64,000 bases of DNA from Phocoena phocoena (taxonomy: Eukaryota > Chordata > Mammalia > Artiodactyla > Phocoenidae). The translations under genes and the position numbers were made by a program. Shown piece after piece: positions 1-11,162 of this stretch; position 1 is the first letter of the stretch, and every line of letters begins with the position of its first letter. Below the pieces are notes generated by a model. It was given only the letters and a program-made list of their open reading frames with translations. It had not been told where the DNA came from and ran no database searches. The stretch covers positions 59,640,220 through 59,704,219 of the forward strand of contig NC_089235.1 in the NCBI RefSeq assembly GCF_963924675.1. Direction: 5' to 3'.

Positions 1-17
1 AATAAATAAGTCATGGG

Positions 18-206
18 CACAGGGAGATCAGCTCAGTGTTTTGTGACCACCTAGAGGGGTGGGATAGGGAGAGTGGGAGGGAGACACAAGAGGGAGGGGA
101 TATGGGGATATATATATATGCATATAGCTGATTCACTTTGTTATACAGCAGAAACTAACACAGCATTGTAAAGCAATTATACTCCAGTAAAGATGTTAAA
201 AAAGAA
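18..206 (+). mobile_element. 5'-truncated L1 3' end, nested in an older L1
   Basis: This is only the last ~190 bases of a cetartiodactyl-type L1 3' UTR: the segment after 'cacagggagatcagctcag', a G-rich 'gggagggagacac' stretch, then 'gaaactaacacagcattg' and a short A-rich tail. The 10-base direct repeat aagtcatggg stands at 8-17 and 207-216, a clean target-site duplication. The same 3' UTR occurs at the ends of the larger L1s at 37.0-37.2 kb and 45.85-46.1 kb. Confidence 0.88.
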
Positions 207-216
207 AAGTCATGGG

Positions 217-440
217 GATGTAATGTACAGCATGGTGCCTATAGTTAATAATACTGTATTGCATATTTAAAACTTTTAAGAGAGTAAAAAAATGTTTTGT
301 AACTACATAAGGTGATGGATGTTAACTAGACTTGTGGTGATCACTTTGTAATGTATACAAACATTGAATCATTATGTTGTACACCTGAAACTAATATAAT
401 CTGTTAATTACCCCTCAATAGAAAAATAAGAAAAAAATGG
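217..440 (+). mobile_element. Older L1 (L1MA-like) 3' UTR
   Basis: The text 'atgtacagcatggtg', 'gttaataatactgtattg' and 'tgttgtacacctgaaactaat' followed by an A-rich end is typical of mammalian L1MA/L1MB 3' UTRs. The younger L1 at 18-206 is inserted into it, so bases 1-7 are probably its upstream continuation. Subfamily is not resolved. Confidence 0.75.
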
Positions 441-519
441 AAAAAGAGGAACTACAGACATTTATGAACACCTACTATGTGCCACATACAAATATTCGAC
501 TTACATTGCAGAGATTTTG

Positions 520-870
520 AAGCAACAGTTTTATTAAAATATAATTCACATACCATAGCACTCACTTTTTAAAAGTGTATTATTGAGTGACTTTTAGTAT
601 ATTCACAGAGTTGTGCAACTTTTATCACTATCTAATTTTAGAACATTTTCATTACCTTAAAAAGAAACCTCATACTCTTTAGCAGTCACTTTCCACTTTC
701 CCCAACGTCTCAGCCCCTGGCAACCGCTAATTTACTTTCTGTCTCTGATTTGCAGATTCGGGATATACCATATAAAAGAAATCAAGCAAAATGTGACCTT
801 GTGTTGACTGACTTCTAGAACTTAATATGGTGTTTTCAAGGTTCATCCATTTGTAGCATAGATATACATT
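520..870 (-). mobile_element. Ancient L1 fragment, antisense
   Basis: Phrases such as 'ttagtatattcacagagttgtgcaac', 'cagcccctggcaacc' and 'gttttcaaggttcatcca' match a common antisense ancient-L1 (L1M) 3' region. It is highly diverged and has no coding potential left. Confidence 0.6.
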
Positions 871-1030
871 ATTTTTAAAACCCTACTACAATCTTATAAA
901 CTAGGCATACTTATCTGTTTTACTGATAAGGAAACTGAAAGCATAAATGCTTTGCCCAAGGACTCACAAAGTTAGCAGAGAAATATTCACACCTAGGCCT
1001 CTGTCTCATGGTTCAACCATTTCCACCATG
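871..1030 (-). mobile_element. MIR SINE relic
   Basis: The sequence runs 'ttactgataaggaaactgaaag...tttgcccaaggactcacaaagttagcag...acctaggcctctgtctc', the reverse complement of the MIR core and tRNA-like half. No target duplications are visible, as expected at this age. Confidence 0.7.
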
Positions 1031-1551
1031 CCACATCGATTCTCAAATGCCTCAAAGTTCTCCATATTTTGAAACTGAAAAATACAACACCTTGTAATGC
1101 ACCAGAACTAGCAAAATGATCTTTTTTCTTCCCGTCTCTATGCTCACTCAAGACGCACCTGCATCCAAGGGCAAGGGGACTGGTATCCTATTCCCATGGC
1201 TGCCATGACAACCCCACTACTTTTGAAATTGTGAGACAACTCAAACCCAGTAGAAGACTGCGGTGAACAGGCAGCACCGTGCTGTATTCTTTCAGACAAG
1301 AGGGTATCCCCTACTCAGACCAGCAAGTAGTTTAGAATAAAGCTCCAAAAAGCAAACAACAGTGAACAGAACCAGCCTTTAGTCCATCAGTCACTCACCA
1401 GGCAGCTGAAGTATGCAGCCCGCAAACACCATGAGTCTAAGCCACAAACCATCAAGACTCCCCTTTCGCACGTCAGGACGCTCTACGCTAAAGGTGAGTT
1501 CCCAAATCTCATAGCCAGTACCTATAGCCTTCGTTCTCACAGCCCACTTAC
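1031..1551. other. Unique sequence, no gene seen
   Basis: No repeat or gene is recognised. The 3' neighbour exon expected for an SPTLC2-like gene on the minus strand was looked for here and not found. A plus-strand open frame runs through about 1350-1786, but it lies opposite the SPTLC2-like exon and has no known similarity. Confidence 0.4.
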
Positions 1552-1769
1552 CTTCTTGTCTCCCATGTACCCTTCAGAAGCACCAAAGCCCTTGGTGGGT
1601 TTCCAACATAGCGTCCACATCCTCAGGATCCAGGCCAACGTAATCCACCACATTTCGACCTGTAGAGCCCGGAGCCCCGATGCTGTGAGCTTCATCTGGT
1701 TACAAGTATGCCTTGCATTTCTTCTTAAGAGCAATCATTTCAGGAAGGCGAACGGTAGATCCCTCCATG
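1552..1769 (-). pseudogene. SPTLC2: SPTLC2-like exon relic (serine palmitoyltransferase)
   Basis: Read on the minus strand, this 218-base block begins C-ATG-GAG-GGA and translates as MEGSTVRLPE-MIALKKK-x-KAYL, then [15 protein letters not shown]-x-GY and KK. This matches the pyridoxal-phosphate-binding part of the serine palmitoyltransferase large subunit, closer to SPTLC2 than SPTLC3 (R in VRLP, VVDY, PEDVD). The lysine that binds the cofactor is retained as AAG (complement of 1591-1593). Two lesions break it: TAA at 1700-1702, and a 2-base deletion before the TKGF segment. It is flanked by a pyrimidine-rich acceptor-like AG (1770-1771) and a donor-like GTAAGT (1551-1546), so it is not an obvious processed retrocopy. 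No neighbouring exons were recognised. It is either a duplicated exon or the remnant of a lost paralogue; the parent's normal role is the first step of sphingolipid synthesis in the ER. Confidence 0.82.
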
Positions 1770-2809
1770 CTGGCAAAACAGGGTAAAAGAAATACATACA
1801 CTGAGACTTCTTAACTCTCAAAATTGGGAGTTGGCCCCTTATTATTACGCCTTTTAAGAGTTTATTGCTTTTCAAATGGTCTGACAACTCTGCCTGAGGT
1901 TTGAAACCAGCAAAGATGGCCGACGCTATCTTTCAAGGGGAAAGGTGATTGGATCCTTCAAAACAACCAGCAGAACACAAGTGATCTTAATTCACCACAG
2001 AAGGCTAAACGTCACAGCAGATTCTTCTAGAGCTTGTAATTAGAGGCAACATTAGGCTTTGCATCACATTATGTGTGTTATTAAAATGACACAAAAGAAT
2101 AAAACAATGAGGAGGTAAGAGAATAAGCATGAGGGCTGCAAATAGGTTACCCAAATAAAATATTTCTTAAAATAAAGTAAGTTCACGAATTTTAGTATGC
2201 TTTTAATTCTACAGTTATTTAATTCAATAAATATTGATTAAGCACCTTCATGCTGAGGGCTGTAGGGTAAACTAAGCCAGATGGAGATGCAGTTCTTGAG
2301 CAGCTTCTAGTCTTTGGTAGGGGAGGGGCAGAATACTGATTCATCAACCTGAGGTTGTTCCCTAACGCTAGAAGGACAGTAATGATGAAAGTTTAGGCTG
2401 TTACGGGAACCATGGGAAGGCCATCTCATCTGGACTTGGCCTTGACAACCGACATACTTACCAAAGGAAGTGACACTTAGATTGAGAACTAGACAAGGTA
2501 GTGACATTAGCCAAGTAAAGAGAGGGGGCAGGAGTGCTTTCAGCAGAGTGTAACTGCACAGACAAAGTTCTGGAAGCTAGAGAGCCATGGCCAAGGATTC
2601 TTCATTGTTTTGGGGGCTGCTGTCATAAGCACAGGGAGTCAGGATGGAAGGAAGACCATGAGAACAGTAATATTGTTTATTTATTGAACAAATAACCGAA
2701 TACACATTTGAGGCTGTGTATCTTCATTAAGTGACGTTATTACTTGAAAAAAGGCAATGAAAATTCTAGCAATAGGACCTTGAAGCCAAAGGGCAAATTT
2801 ATCACCTTT
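1770..2809. other. Unique or anciently repetitive DNA, no gene seen
   Basis: The part near 2220-2600 ('ttcaataaatattgattaagcacc' and following) has wording typical of an old mammalian-wide interspersed repeat, but I cannot assign the family. The expected upstream SPTLC2-like exon was not found here. Confidence 0.35.
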
Positions 2810-2826
2810 TAAAATATGCCAACTAC

Positions 2827-3049
2827 GGGCTTCCCTGGTGGCACAGTGGTTGAGAGTCCGCCTGCCGATGCAGGGGACATGGGTTCGTGCCCCGGTCCGG
2901 GAAGATCCCACATGCCGCGGAGCGGCTGGGCCAGTGAGCCATGGCCACTGAGCCTGCGCGTCCGGAGCCTGCGCTCCGCAACGGGAGAGACCACAGCAGT
3001 GAGAGGCCCGCGTACCACAAAAAAACCCACAAAAACCAAAAAAAACCTA
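2827..3049 (+). mobile_element. CHR-type SINE
   Basis: Full-length tRNA-derived cetacean SINE with A-box region (tggttgagagt), B box (ggttcgtgcc) and an interrupted A-rich tail with C residues. The 14-base duplication taaaatatgccaac is perfect at 2810-2823 and 3050-3063. Confidence 0.95.
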
Positions 3050-3063
3050 TAAAATATGCCAAC

Positions 3064-5819
3064 AAGTCCTGAGAGGAAGGTAACAGCAGATGACCCTTGT
3101 TCAATAAACAATTAGGTTTGGACTGGAAAGCTAAAACCTCCCTGGGGGAAGAGGACTGCTCCCTGGAGGCCTGTCAGCCGGTTAAGCATCGCTCCTGACA
3201 ATACTGAGAATGGTTTTCAGAGAACAGGTTTGTCTTTAGGGTATAATTATTTGGCCTACTTAATAGAAGTCTCAAGCAGCTCAACCCTTGAAATAGGGCT
3301 CGCTCCTCTTTTTAGCAGAGCTTGAACAAAAGGAAACTTAAAATCAGTTAGAGGGAAGGAGGAAACATATTTCTGTCCTTCTGGAGACAAAAGGTGTAAT
3401 ACAATTGGTTAAAATTCAAGGGGAATAAAAACCTCTTGGGGTGGAGGGGTTCTGCTGCCCTCAAGTAGAGCCTTTGCTTCCAATGCAGGCTTGTGCTGCC
3501 ATCTCGTGTTGGAAAGGCTCACTCCACCTCAGCACCAGCTGGTAATGGCCTGGTGTCTGATTGCGCTCCTTAGGGCTCCATCAGCAAGATGCATTAAACA
3601 AGTACGAAGCACAGAATCCAACAGGGGATTTAACCCTTCGTGGCCTGCCAGGAATTAAATTCCCTACTGACAATATTCCCTTCGTCATCCTCTTTCTTCT
3701 TGAAAAAGCGGAATTTCATTCTTTTAGCAACCTGATTGGAAGCCAGCCCAGCCGTGATGAAGCCACAATTTGACCTTTTAAAAGCATGCTGGAGGGTGGT
3801 AGTTTGGACCATTAACTTCCCCCTTCCCCCTTAGGAAGGCCCTAGTGTTTTGCCTGCAGGGACCTCTTGAGGGTGTTTTTTACAGCCTGAATACAGGAAA
3901 GCTGAAATGCTCTATCAATAAAGTCTTGCAAGAATATTTCCATGTGTCTCCCCACCAAGCTCACCTTTTATTTTCCCCATCTTATCTCTGAAAGATTTTC
4001 ACCTATCCACCAAATTAGCTTTATTTAATCGAACGATTCATTGATTGCCTGTTTGGTATTAATCAAAGAGGCCCCTGCTGCCAAGTCAGGTTTCTAGTTG
4101 CTTGGAAATGACAAACACAGCCGGCCTGGGTTAATATCTATTTCAGGCCAAAGCGAAGGGGTTTGATGTTCTGACAGTTTGTGCGGTCTTACTGTGGATA
4201 AACAGGCAGGATCTGTTAGGCTGTGGAAATACTGAGAACAGGCCATCCTCTCCCACTGGCATCTTGGAAGAACCAGGCTGGGGTGCCTGACTAGGTGAGT
4301 GGACTCCAGGCCTCTGCCGGGTAGGAACATGACAGCTACGCTGCTGTTAGCAGCAGTTCTTTGAAAACATGCCCAATGCAGAGCGTGAGACTAATCAACA
4401 TTCACGAGACAAGCCATCTGTTTGTTTAACATTTGGACATGAATGTGAACCTGAGCTTGCCGACCTCTTCAGACCAGCCAGTTGCCCCAAGATCTCTGAC
4501 ACTGTCTCTTTGTGCATCTCGGTCTTTACCCTTCTTTAAGAGAGACTGAGCAGACTTTCCCCCACTTTTCTCCTTTTGTTTTTTAAGCTGAAAGAGGAAA
4601 ATAACCCACAGATTTAAAGTTGGTTTACTCTGTGCTGTCAACATCTCTGTGCTTGATGATGGTATATGAGAAAGTCTAAGGAATGCGCAGGAGAAAAGAA
4701 ATACATTTCATGAGCCACGGAGGGCGGGGTCAGCGGAAGATGTTGTGAAGGTCCCTCTCCAAGTCTGAGCATGTTGGACGACATAAAAGCAAGAGCGATT
4801 TCAGACCTGAAAATCTGGTAGTTTACTCTGGGCTCTGGGGCTGATGCTGGAGCTCTATGGTCTCAGCTGCTCAGAATTAAGAGAGGGCAGCCCCTTCCAG
4901 GAACATCTGACGAGCCTTGCACTAATTCCCTAAATATCTCCCTCACCATGACAGTCACTCCTGTGTGTCTTGTCCTTCTCTCTCCCATGCCTAGATAAAT
5001 GCAAAATTAGTATTTGGGAAGGATACAAGTTAAGGCCTCAGTATAAATATGGCAGATATGATGTACCTGGAACATAGTAGGTGGTCAAGAATTATTTAAC
5101 TTAATACATAAATTAATGAAGGGACGCATGAATAAATGACGAGACCAATAACCGGAGAAGTAAATAAGACAAGGGAACTAACACGTATTGAGTGTCTAAT
5201 CAGACCTCGTTTGTTCCACCCAAGTTATCTCACTAAAAAGGAGGCTGTTCTAAGGATTCCCATGGACTGGAAATGGAATCAGAACAGGAAGCTCAGGAAC
5301 TGAGAGCAAATTGTACCTTTTTCTCATTGTCTTTTTCTGCATGTCTGCTTTGTTCTCCTTTTTATTTAGAGGTCTTAGTCTCCACTCTTAAATTTCTACT
5401 TGCTCATAAAGTATGCCTACCCATGATTTTGACATGTCATACCCCCAAAACGGCCATCTTGCTCTTTTTTTATCTTCTCCTTCGTTGTTAACTATTTCAG
5501 CCTCCTCTTTTTCTATCTAAAATCCAGAAAGAAGAATTTGATCAGCCCAACTTGCTAATTTGTTTGTTTGTTTTTGAGCCAGGCCAATTGGCTATGGCTA
5601 CTGACTAGTCTGTGCCTTGTCTGCTCTGGGGTCAGGTGACTACCTTGGTCCAATCACTGTGGATGAGTAGAAGGTGGGATCCCAGAGCACCAACACGGAC
5701 ATTACACAGCAGAGATTACAGGGACCCAATTTCCCTTTGGTGGGGCTGTGGGAGGATAGGTACTTTAAGCATGTCTGGAAAACTCCTAGATGCCAAGTTC
5801 TGGTGAAATGACTCTCCTA
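3064..5819. other. Mostly unique DNA, no gene seen
   Basis: No exon, gene or clear transposon was recognised over most of this stretch. Around 5030-5130 the text 'gtacctggaacatagtaggtggtcaag...attaatgaa' looks like an L2 or MIR 3' tail. Open frames at 3561-3773 (+), 3630-3812 (-), 4094-4330 (-) and 5273-5491 (+) have no recognisable similarity and are treated as chance. Confidence 0.4.
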
Positions 5820-5995
5820 AGTATTAACATATTTAATCTTCACAACGATCTTATGAGTGTAGCCGAGTTTGCTCTGCTTTATAGATGAGGAAAGCAAGGC
5901 TCACTAAGTGAAGTAACCTGCTTGAGACCAGAAGGCTATTAAGTGACAGCCCCTGGATTCGATCCAAAGCTCAAACTCTATTCCCTAATTACTCC
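5820..5995 (-). mobile_element. MIR SINE relic
   Basis: The sequence 'tttaatcttcacaacgatcttatgag...tatagatgaggaaagcaaggctcac...gtaacctgcttgagacc...attcgatcc' is the reverse complement of MIR. It lies just outside the L1-C left target duplication. Confidence 0.75.
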
Positions 5996-6330
5996 CTAAA
6001 CAGAGGGAATGGTACGAAAATAATATTTATTTTTTAACATCTTTATTGGAGTATAATTGCTTTACATTGTTGTGTTAGTTTCTGCTGTATACAAAGTAAA
6101 TCAGCTATATGCATACATATATGCCCATATCCCCTCCCCCGTGTGTCTCTCTCCACCCCCCCATCCCACCCCTCTAGGTGGTCACAAAGCACCAAGCTGA
6201 TCTCCCTGTGCTATGCGGCTGCTTCCCACTAGCTATCTATTTTACATTTGGTAGTGTATATATGTCCATGCCACTCTCTCACCTTGTCACAGCCTACCCT
6301 TCCCCCTCCCCATAACCTCAAGCCCATTCC

Positions 6331-9300
6331 CTAGTAGGTCTGTCTCTTTATTCCCATCTTGCCCCTAGGTTCTTCATGACCTTTTTTTTTTCCTCTTAGA
6401 TTCCATATATATGTGTTTGTTAGCATATGGTATTTGTTTTTCTCTTTCTGACTTACTTCACGCTGTATGACAGACGCTAGATTCATCCATGTCTCAACAA
6501 ATGACCCAATTTCGTTCCTTTTTATGGCTGAGTAATATTCCATTGTATATATGTACCACATCTTCTTTATCCATTCGTCTGTCGATGAGCATTTAGGTTG
6601 CTTCCATGACTTGGCTATTGTAAATAGTGCTGCAGTGAACATTGGGGTGCATGTGTCTTTTTGAATTATGGTTTTCTCTGGGTATATGCCCAGTAGTGGG
6701 ATTGCTGGGTCATATGGTAATTCTATTTTTAGTTTTTTAAGGGACCTCCATACTGCTCTCCATAGTGGCTGTATCGATTTACATTCCCACCAACAGTGCA
6801 AGAGGGTTCCCTTTTCTCCACACCCTCTGCAGCATTTATTGTTTCTAGATTTTTTGATGATGGCCATTCTGACTAGTGTGAGGTGATACCTCACTGTAGT
6901 TTTGATTTGCATTTCTCTAATGATTAGTGATGTTGAGCATTCTTTCATGTGTTTGTTGACAATCTATGTATCTTCTTTAGAGAAATGTCTACTTAGTTCT
7001 TCTGCCCATTTTTGGATTGGGTTGTTTTTTTGGATATTGAGCTGCATGAGCTGCTTGTATATTTTGGAGATTAATCCTTTGTCAGTTGCTTCGTTTGCAA
7101 ATATTTTCTCCCATTCTGAGGGTTGTCTTTTCATCTTGTTTATGGTTACCTTTGCTGTGCAAAACCTTTATGTTTCATTAGGTCTCATTTGTTTGTTTTT
7201 GTTTTTATTTCCATTTCTGTAGGAGGTGAGTTAAAAAGGACCTTGCTGTACTTTATGTCATACAGTGTTCTGCCTATGTTTACCTCTAAGAGTTTTATAG
7301 TGTCTGGCCTTACATTAGGTCTTTAATCCATTCTGAGTTTATTTTTGTATGTTGTTAGGCAGTGTTCTAATTTCATTCTTTTACATGTAGCTGTCCAGTT
7401 TTCCCAGCACCACTTATTGAAGAGGCTGTCTTTTCTCCATTGTATATTCTTGCCTCCTTTATCAAAAATAAGGTGACCATATGTGCGTGGGTTTATCTCT
7501 GGGCTTTCTATCCTGTTCCGTTGATCTATATTTCTGTTTTTGTGCCAGTACTATACTGTCTTGATTACTGTAGATTTGTAGTATAGCCTGAAGTCAGGGA
7601 GCCTGATTCCTCCAGCTCCATTTTTCTTTCTCAAGATTGCTTTGGCTGTTCGGGGTCTTTTGTGTTTCCACACAAATTGTGAAATTTTTGTTCTAGTTCT
7701 GTGAAAAATGCCATTAGTAGTTTGATAGGGATTGCATTGAATCTGTAGATTGCTTTGGGTAGTATAGTCATTTTCACAATGTTGATTCTTCCAATCCAAG
7801 AACATGGTATCTCTCTCCATCTGTTTGTATCACCTTTAATTTCTTTCATCAGTGTCTTATAGTTTTTTGCAAACAGGTCTTTTGTCCCCTTTGGTAGGTT
7901 TATGCCTAGGTGTTTTATTTTTCTTCTTGCAATGGTAAATGAGAGTGTTTCCTTAATTTCTCTTTCTGATGTTTTATCATTAGTGTATAAGAATGCAAGA
8001 GATTTCTGTGCATTAATTTTGTATCCTGCTACTTTACCAAATTCATTGATTAGCTCTAGTAGTTTTCTGGTAGCATCTTAGGCTTCTCTATGTATAGTAT
8101 CATGTCATCTGCAAACAGCGACAGCTTTACTTCTTCTTTCCGATTTGGATTCCTTTTATTTCTTTTTCTTCTCTGATTTCTGTGGCTAAAATGCCCAAAA
8201 CTATGTTGAATAATAGTGGTGACAGTGGGCAACCTTGTCTTTTTCCAGATCTTAGGGGAAATAGTTTCAGTTTTTCACCATTGAGGACGATGTTGGCTAT
8301 GAGTTTGTCATATATGGCCTTTATTATGTTAAGTTCCCTCTAGGCCTACTTTCTGGAGGGTGTTTATCATAAATGGGTGTTGATTTTGTCGAAAGTGTTC
8401 TCTGCAACTATTGAGATGATCATATGGTTTTTATCCTTCAGTTTGTTAATATGGTGTATCACATTGATTGATTTGCGTGTATTGAAGAATTCTTACATTC
8501 CTGGGATAAACCTCACTTGATCATGGTGTATGATCCTTTTAATGTGCTGTTGGATTCTGTTTGCTAGTATTTTGTTGAGGATTTTTGCATCTATGTTCAT
8601 CAGTGATATTGGCCTGTAGTTTTCTTTCTTTGTGACATCTTTGTCTGGTTTTGGTATCAGGGTGATGGTGGCCTCACAGAATGAGTTTGGGAGTGTTCCT
8701 CCCTTTGCTATATTTTGGAAGAGTTTGAGAAGGATAGGTGTTAGCTCTTCTTAAATGTTTGATAGAATTCGCCTGTGAAGCCATCTGGTCCTGGGCTTTT
8801 GTTTGTTGGAAGATTTTTAATCACAGTCTCAATATCAGTGCTTGTTATTGGTCTGTTTATATTTTCTATTTCTTCCTGGTTCAGTCTCAGAAGGTTGTGC
8901 ATTTCTGAGACTTTGTCCATTTCTTCCAGGTTGTTCATTTTATTGGCATACAGTTGCTTGTAGTAATCTCTCATGATCCTTTGTATTTCTGCAGTGTCAG
9001 TTGTTACTTCTCCTTTTTCATTTCTAATTCTATTGATTTGAGTCTTCTCCCTGTTTTTCTTGATGAGTCTGGCTAATGGTTTATCAATTTTGTTTATCTT
9101 CTCAAAGAAACAGCTTTTAGTTTTATTGATCTTTCCTATCGTTTCCTTCATTTCATTGATTTCTCATCTGATCTTTATGATTTCTTTCCTTCTGCTAACT
9201 TTGGAGTTTTTTTGTACTTCTTTCTGTTATTGCTTTAGGTTTAAGGTTAGGTTGTTTATTTGAGGTGTTTCTTGTTTCTTGAGGTAGGACTGTATTGCTA

Positions 9301-10213
9301 TAAACTTCCCTCTTAGAACTGCTTTTGCTGCATCCCATAGGTTTTGGGTCATCATGTTTTCATTGTCATTTGTTTCTAGGAAATATTTTGAATTTTGAAA
9401 AAAAAATTTTTTTTTCCTCTTTGATTTCTTCAGTGACCTCCTGGTTATTTAGTAGCGTATTGTTTAGCCTGCATGTGCTTGTATTTCTTACAGATTTTTT
9501 CCTGTAATTGACATCTAGTCTCATAGCATTGTGGTTGGAAAAGATACTTGATACGCTTTCAATTTTCTTATATTTACCAAAGCTTGATTTGTGACCCAAG
9601 ATATGATCTATCAGGAGAATATTCCATAAGCACTTGAGAAGAAAGTGTATTCTGTTGTTTTTGGATGGCATGTCCTATGAATATCAATTAAGTCCATGTT
9701 GTTTAATGTGTCATTGAAAGCTTGTGTTTCCTTATTTATTTTCATTTTGGTTGATTTGTCCATTGGTGAAAGTGGGGTGTTAAAGTCCCCTACTATTATT
9801 GTGTTACTGTTGATTTCCTCTTTTATGGCTCTTAGCACTTGCCTTATGTATTGAGGTGCTCTCATGTCAGGTACATAAATATTTACAATTGTTATATCTT
9901 CTTCTTGGATTTTCCCTGGATCATTATGTAGTGTCCTAATTTGTCTCTTGTAATAGTCTTTATTTTAAAGTCTATTTTGTCTGATATGAAAATTGCTACT
10001 CCAGCTTTCTTTTGATTTCCATTGGCTTGGAATATCTTTTTCCATCCCCTCACTTTCAGTCTGCATGTGTCTAGGTCTGAAGGGGGTCTCTTGTAGACAG
10101 CATATATACGGGGCTTGTTTTTGTATCCATTCAGCCAGTCTGTGTCTTCTGCTTGGAGCATCTAATCCATTTACATTTAAGTTAATTATCGATATATATG
10201 TTCCTATTACCAT
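6331..10213 (-). pseudogene. L1-C ORF2 (endonuclease-reverse transcriptase), broken
   Basis: ORF2 encodes the enzyme that nicks target DNA and reverse-transcribes L1 RNA. The endonuclease begins near 10213 with the LNVNGL motif, the catalytic-type LQET segment and, later, a GDFNTPL motif (9611-9865). The linker and start of RT occupy 8741-9151, the RT active-site F-A-D-D is intact (codons complementary to 8104-8109), and the C-terminal Cys-rich region ([13 protein letters not shown]) lies at 6331-6948. At least six frame breaks separate these pieces. One is a one-base deletion in the 'tttaagaagagc' segment (around 8750), which creates a TAA stop and is shared with the other two L1s here. Confidence 0.9.
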
Positions 10214-10292
10214 TTTCTTAATTGTTTTGGGTTTGTTTTTGTAGGTCTTTTCCTTCTCTTGCGTTTCCTGCCTAGAGAAGCTCCTTTAGCAT

Positions 10293-11162
10293 TTATTGTA
10301 AAGCTGGCTTGGTGGTGCTGAATTCTCTTAGCTTTTGCTTGTCTGTAAAGGTTTTAATTTCTCCGTCGAATCTGAATGAGATTCTTGCTTGGTAGAGTCA
10401 TCTTAGTTGTAGGTTTTCCCCTTTCATCACTTTAAATATATCCTGCCAGTCCCTTCTGGCTTGCAGAGTTTCTGATGAAAGTTCAGCTCTTAACCTTATG
10501 GGGATTCTGTTGTATGTTATTTGTTGCTTTTCACTTGCTGCTTTAATATTTTTTGTTTGTATTATTTTTTGATAGTTTGATTAATATGTGTCTTGGTGTA
10601 TTTCTCCTTGGATTTATCCTGTATGGGACTCTCTGCACTTCCTGGACGTGATTGACTATTTCCTTTCCCATATTAGGGAAGTTTTCAACTATAATCTCTT
10701 CAAATATTTTCTCAGTTCCTTTCTTTTTCTCTTCTTCTTCTGGGACCCCTATAAGTTGAATGTTGGTGCGTTTAATGTTGTCCCAGAGGTCTCTGAGACT
10801 GTCCTCAATTCTTTTCATTCTTTTTTCTTTATTCTCCTCTGTGGTAGTTATTTCTACTATTTTATCTTCCAGGTCACTTATCCGTTCTTCTGCCTCAGTT
10901 ATTCTGCTATTGATTCCTTCTAGAGAATTTTTAATTTCATTTATTGTGTTGTTCATCATTGTTAGTTTGCTCTTTAGTTCTTCTAGGTCCTTGTTAAACG
11001 TTTCTTGTATTTTCTCCATTCTATTTCCAGATTTTGGATCATCTTTACTATCATTACTCTGAATTCTTTTTCAGGCAGACTGCCTATTTCCTCTTCACTT
11101 GTTTGGTCTGGTGGGTTTTTACCTTGCTCCTTCATCTGCTGTGTATTTCTCTGTCCTCTCAT
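10293..11162 (-). pseudogene. L1-C ORF1 (RNA-binding chaperone), broken
   Basis: ORF1 makes the trimeric RNA-binding protein that packages L1 RNA. The chosen start is the ATG at 11162-11160, giving MRGQRNTQQ and leading into [15 protein letters not shown] one-base loss before the MEKIQETFN segment shifts the frame. The following 158-codon open stretch (11019 to 10543) contains the coiled coil (ITEAEERISDLED) and the RRM-like start (NIQLIGVPEEE). The C-terminal domain continues in another frame to a stop at 10293, 80 bases before ORF2. Confidence 0.85.

Noticed and set aside
1556..1786. A plus-strand open frame opposite the SPTLC2-like exon
   Set aside because: Similarity to a known protein is clear only on the minus strand; the plus frame is its shadow.
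2809..3111. Several 60-100 codon open frames with GTNPCPLHRQADSQP-like or PPADAGDTGSCPGPGR-like translations, here and near 14.0, 15.1, 17.3, 25.5, 26.1, 51.6, 61.1 and 62.1 kb
   Set aside because: They all translate CHR SINE sequence in various frames; the recurring peptides are repeat artefacts, not a protein family.
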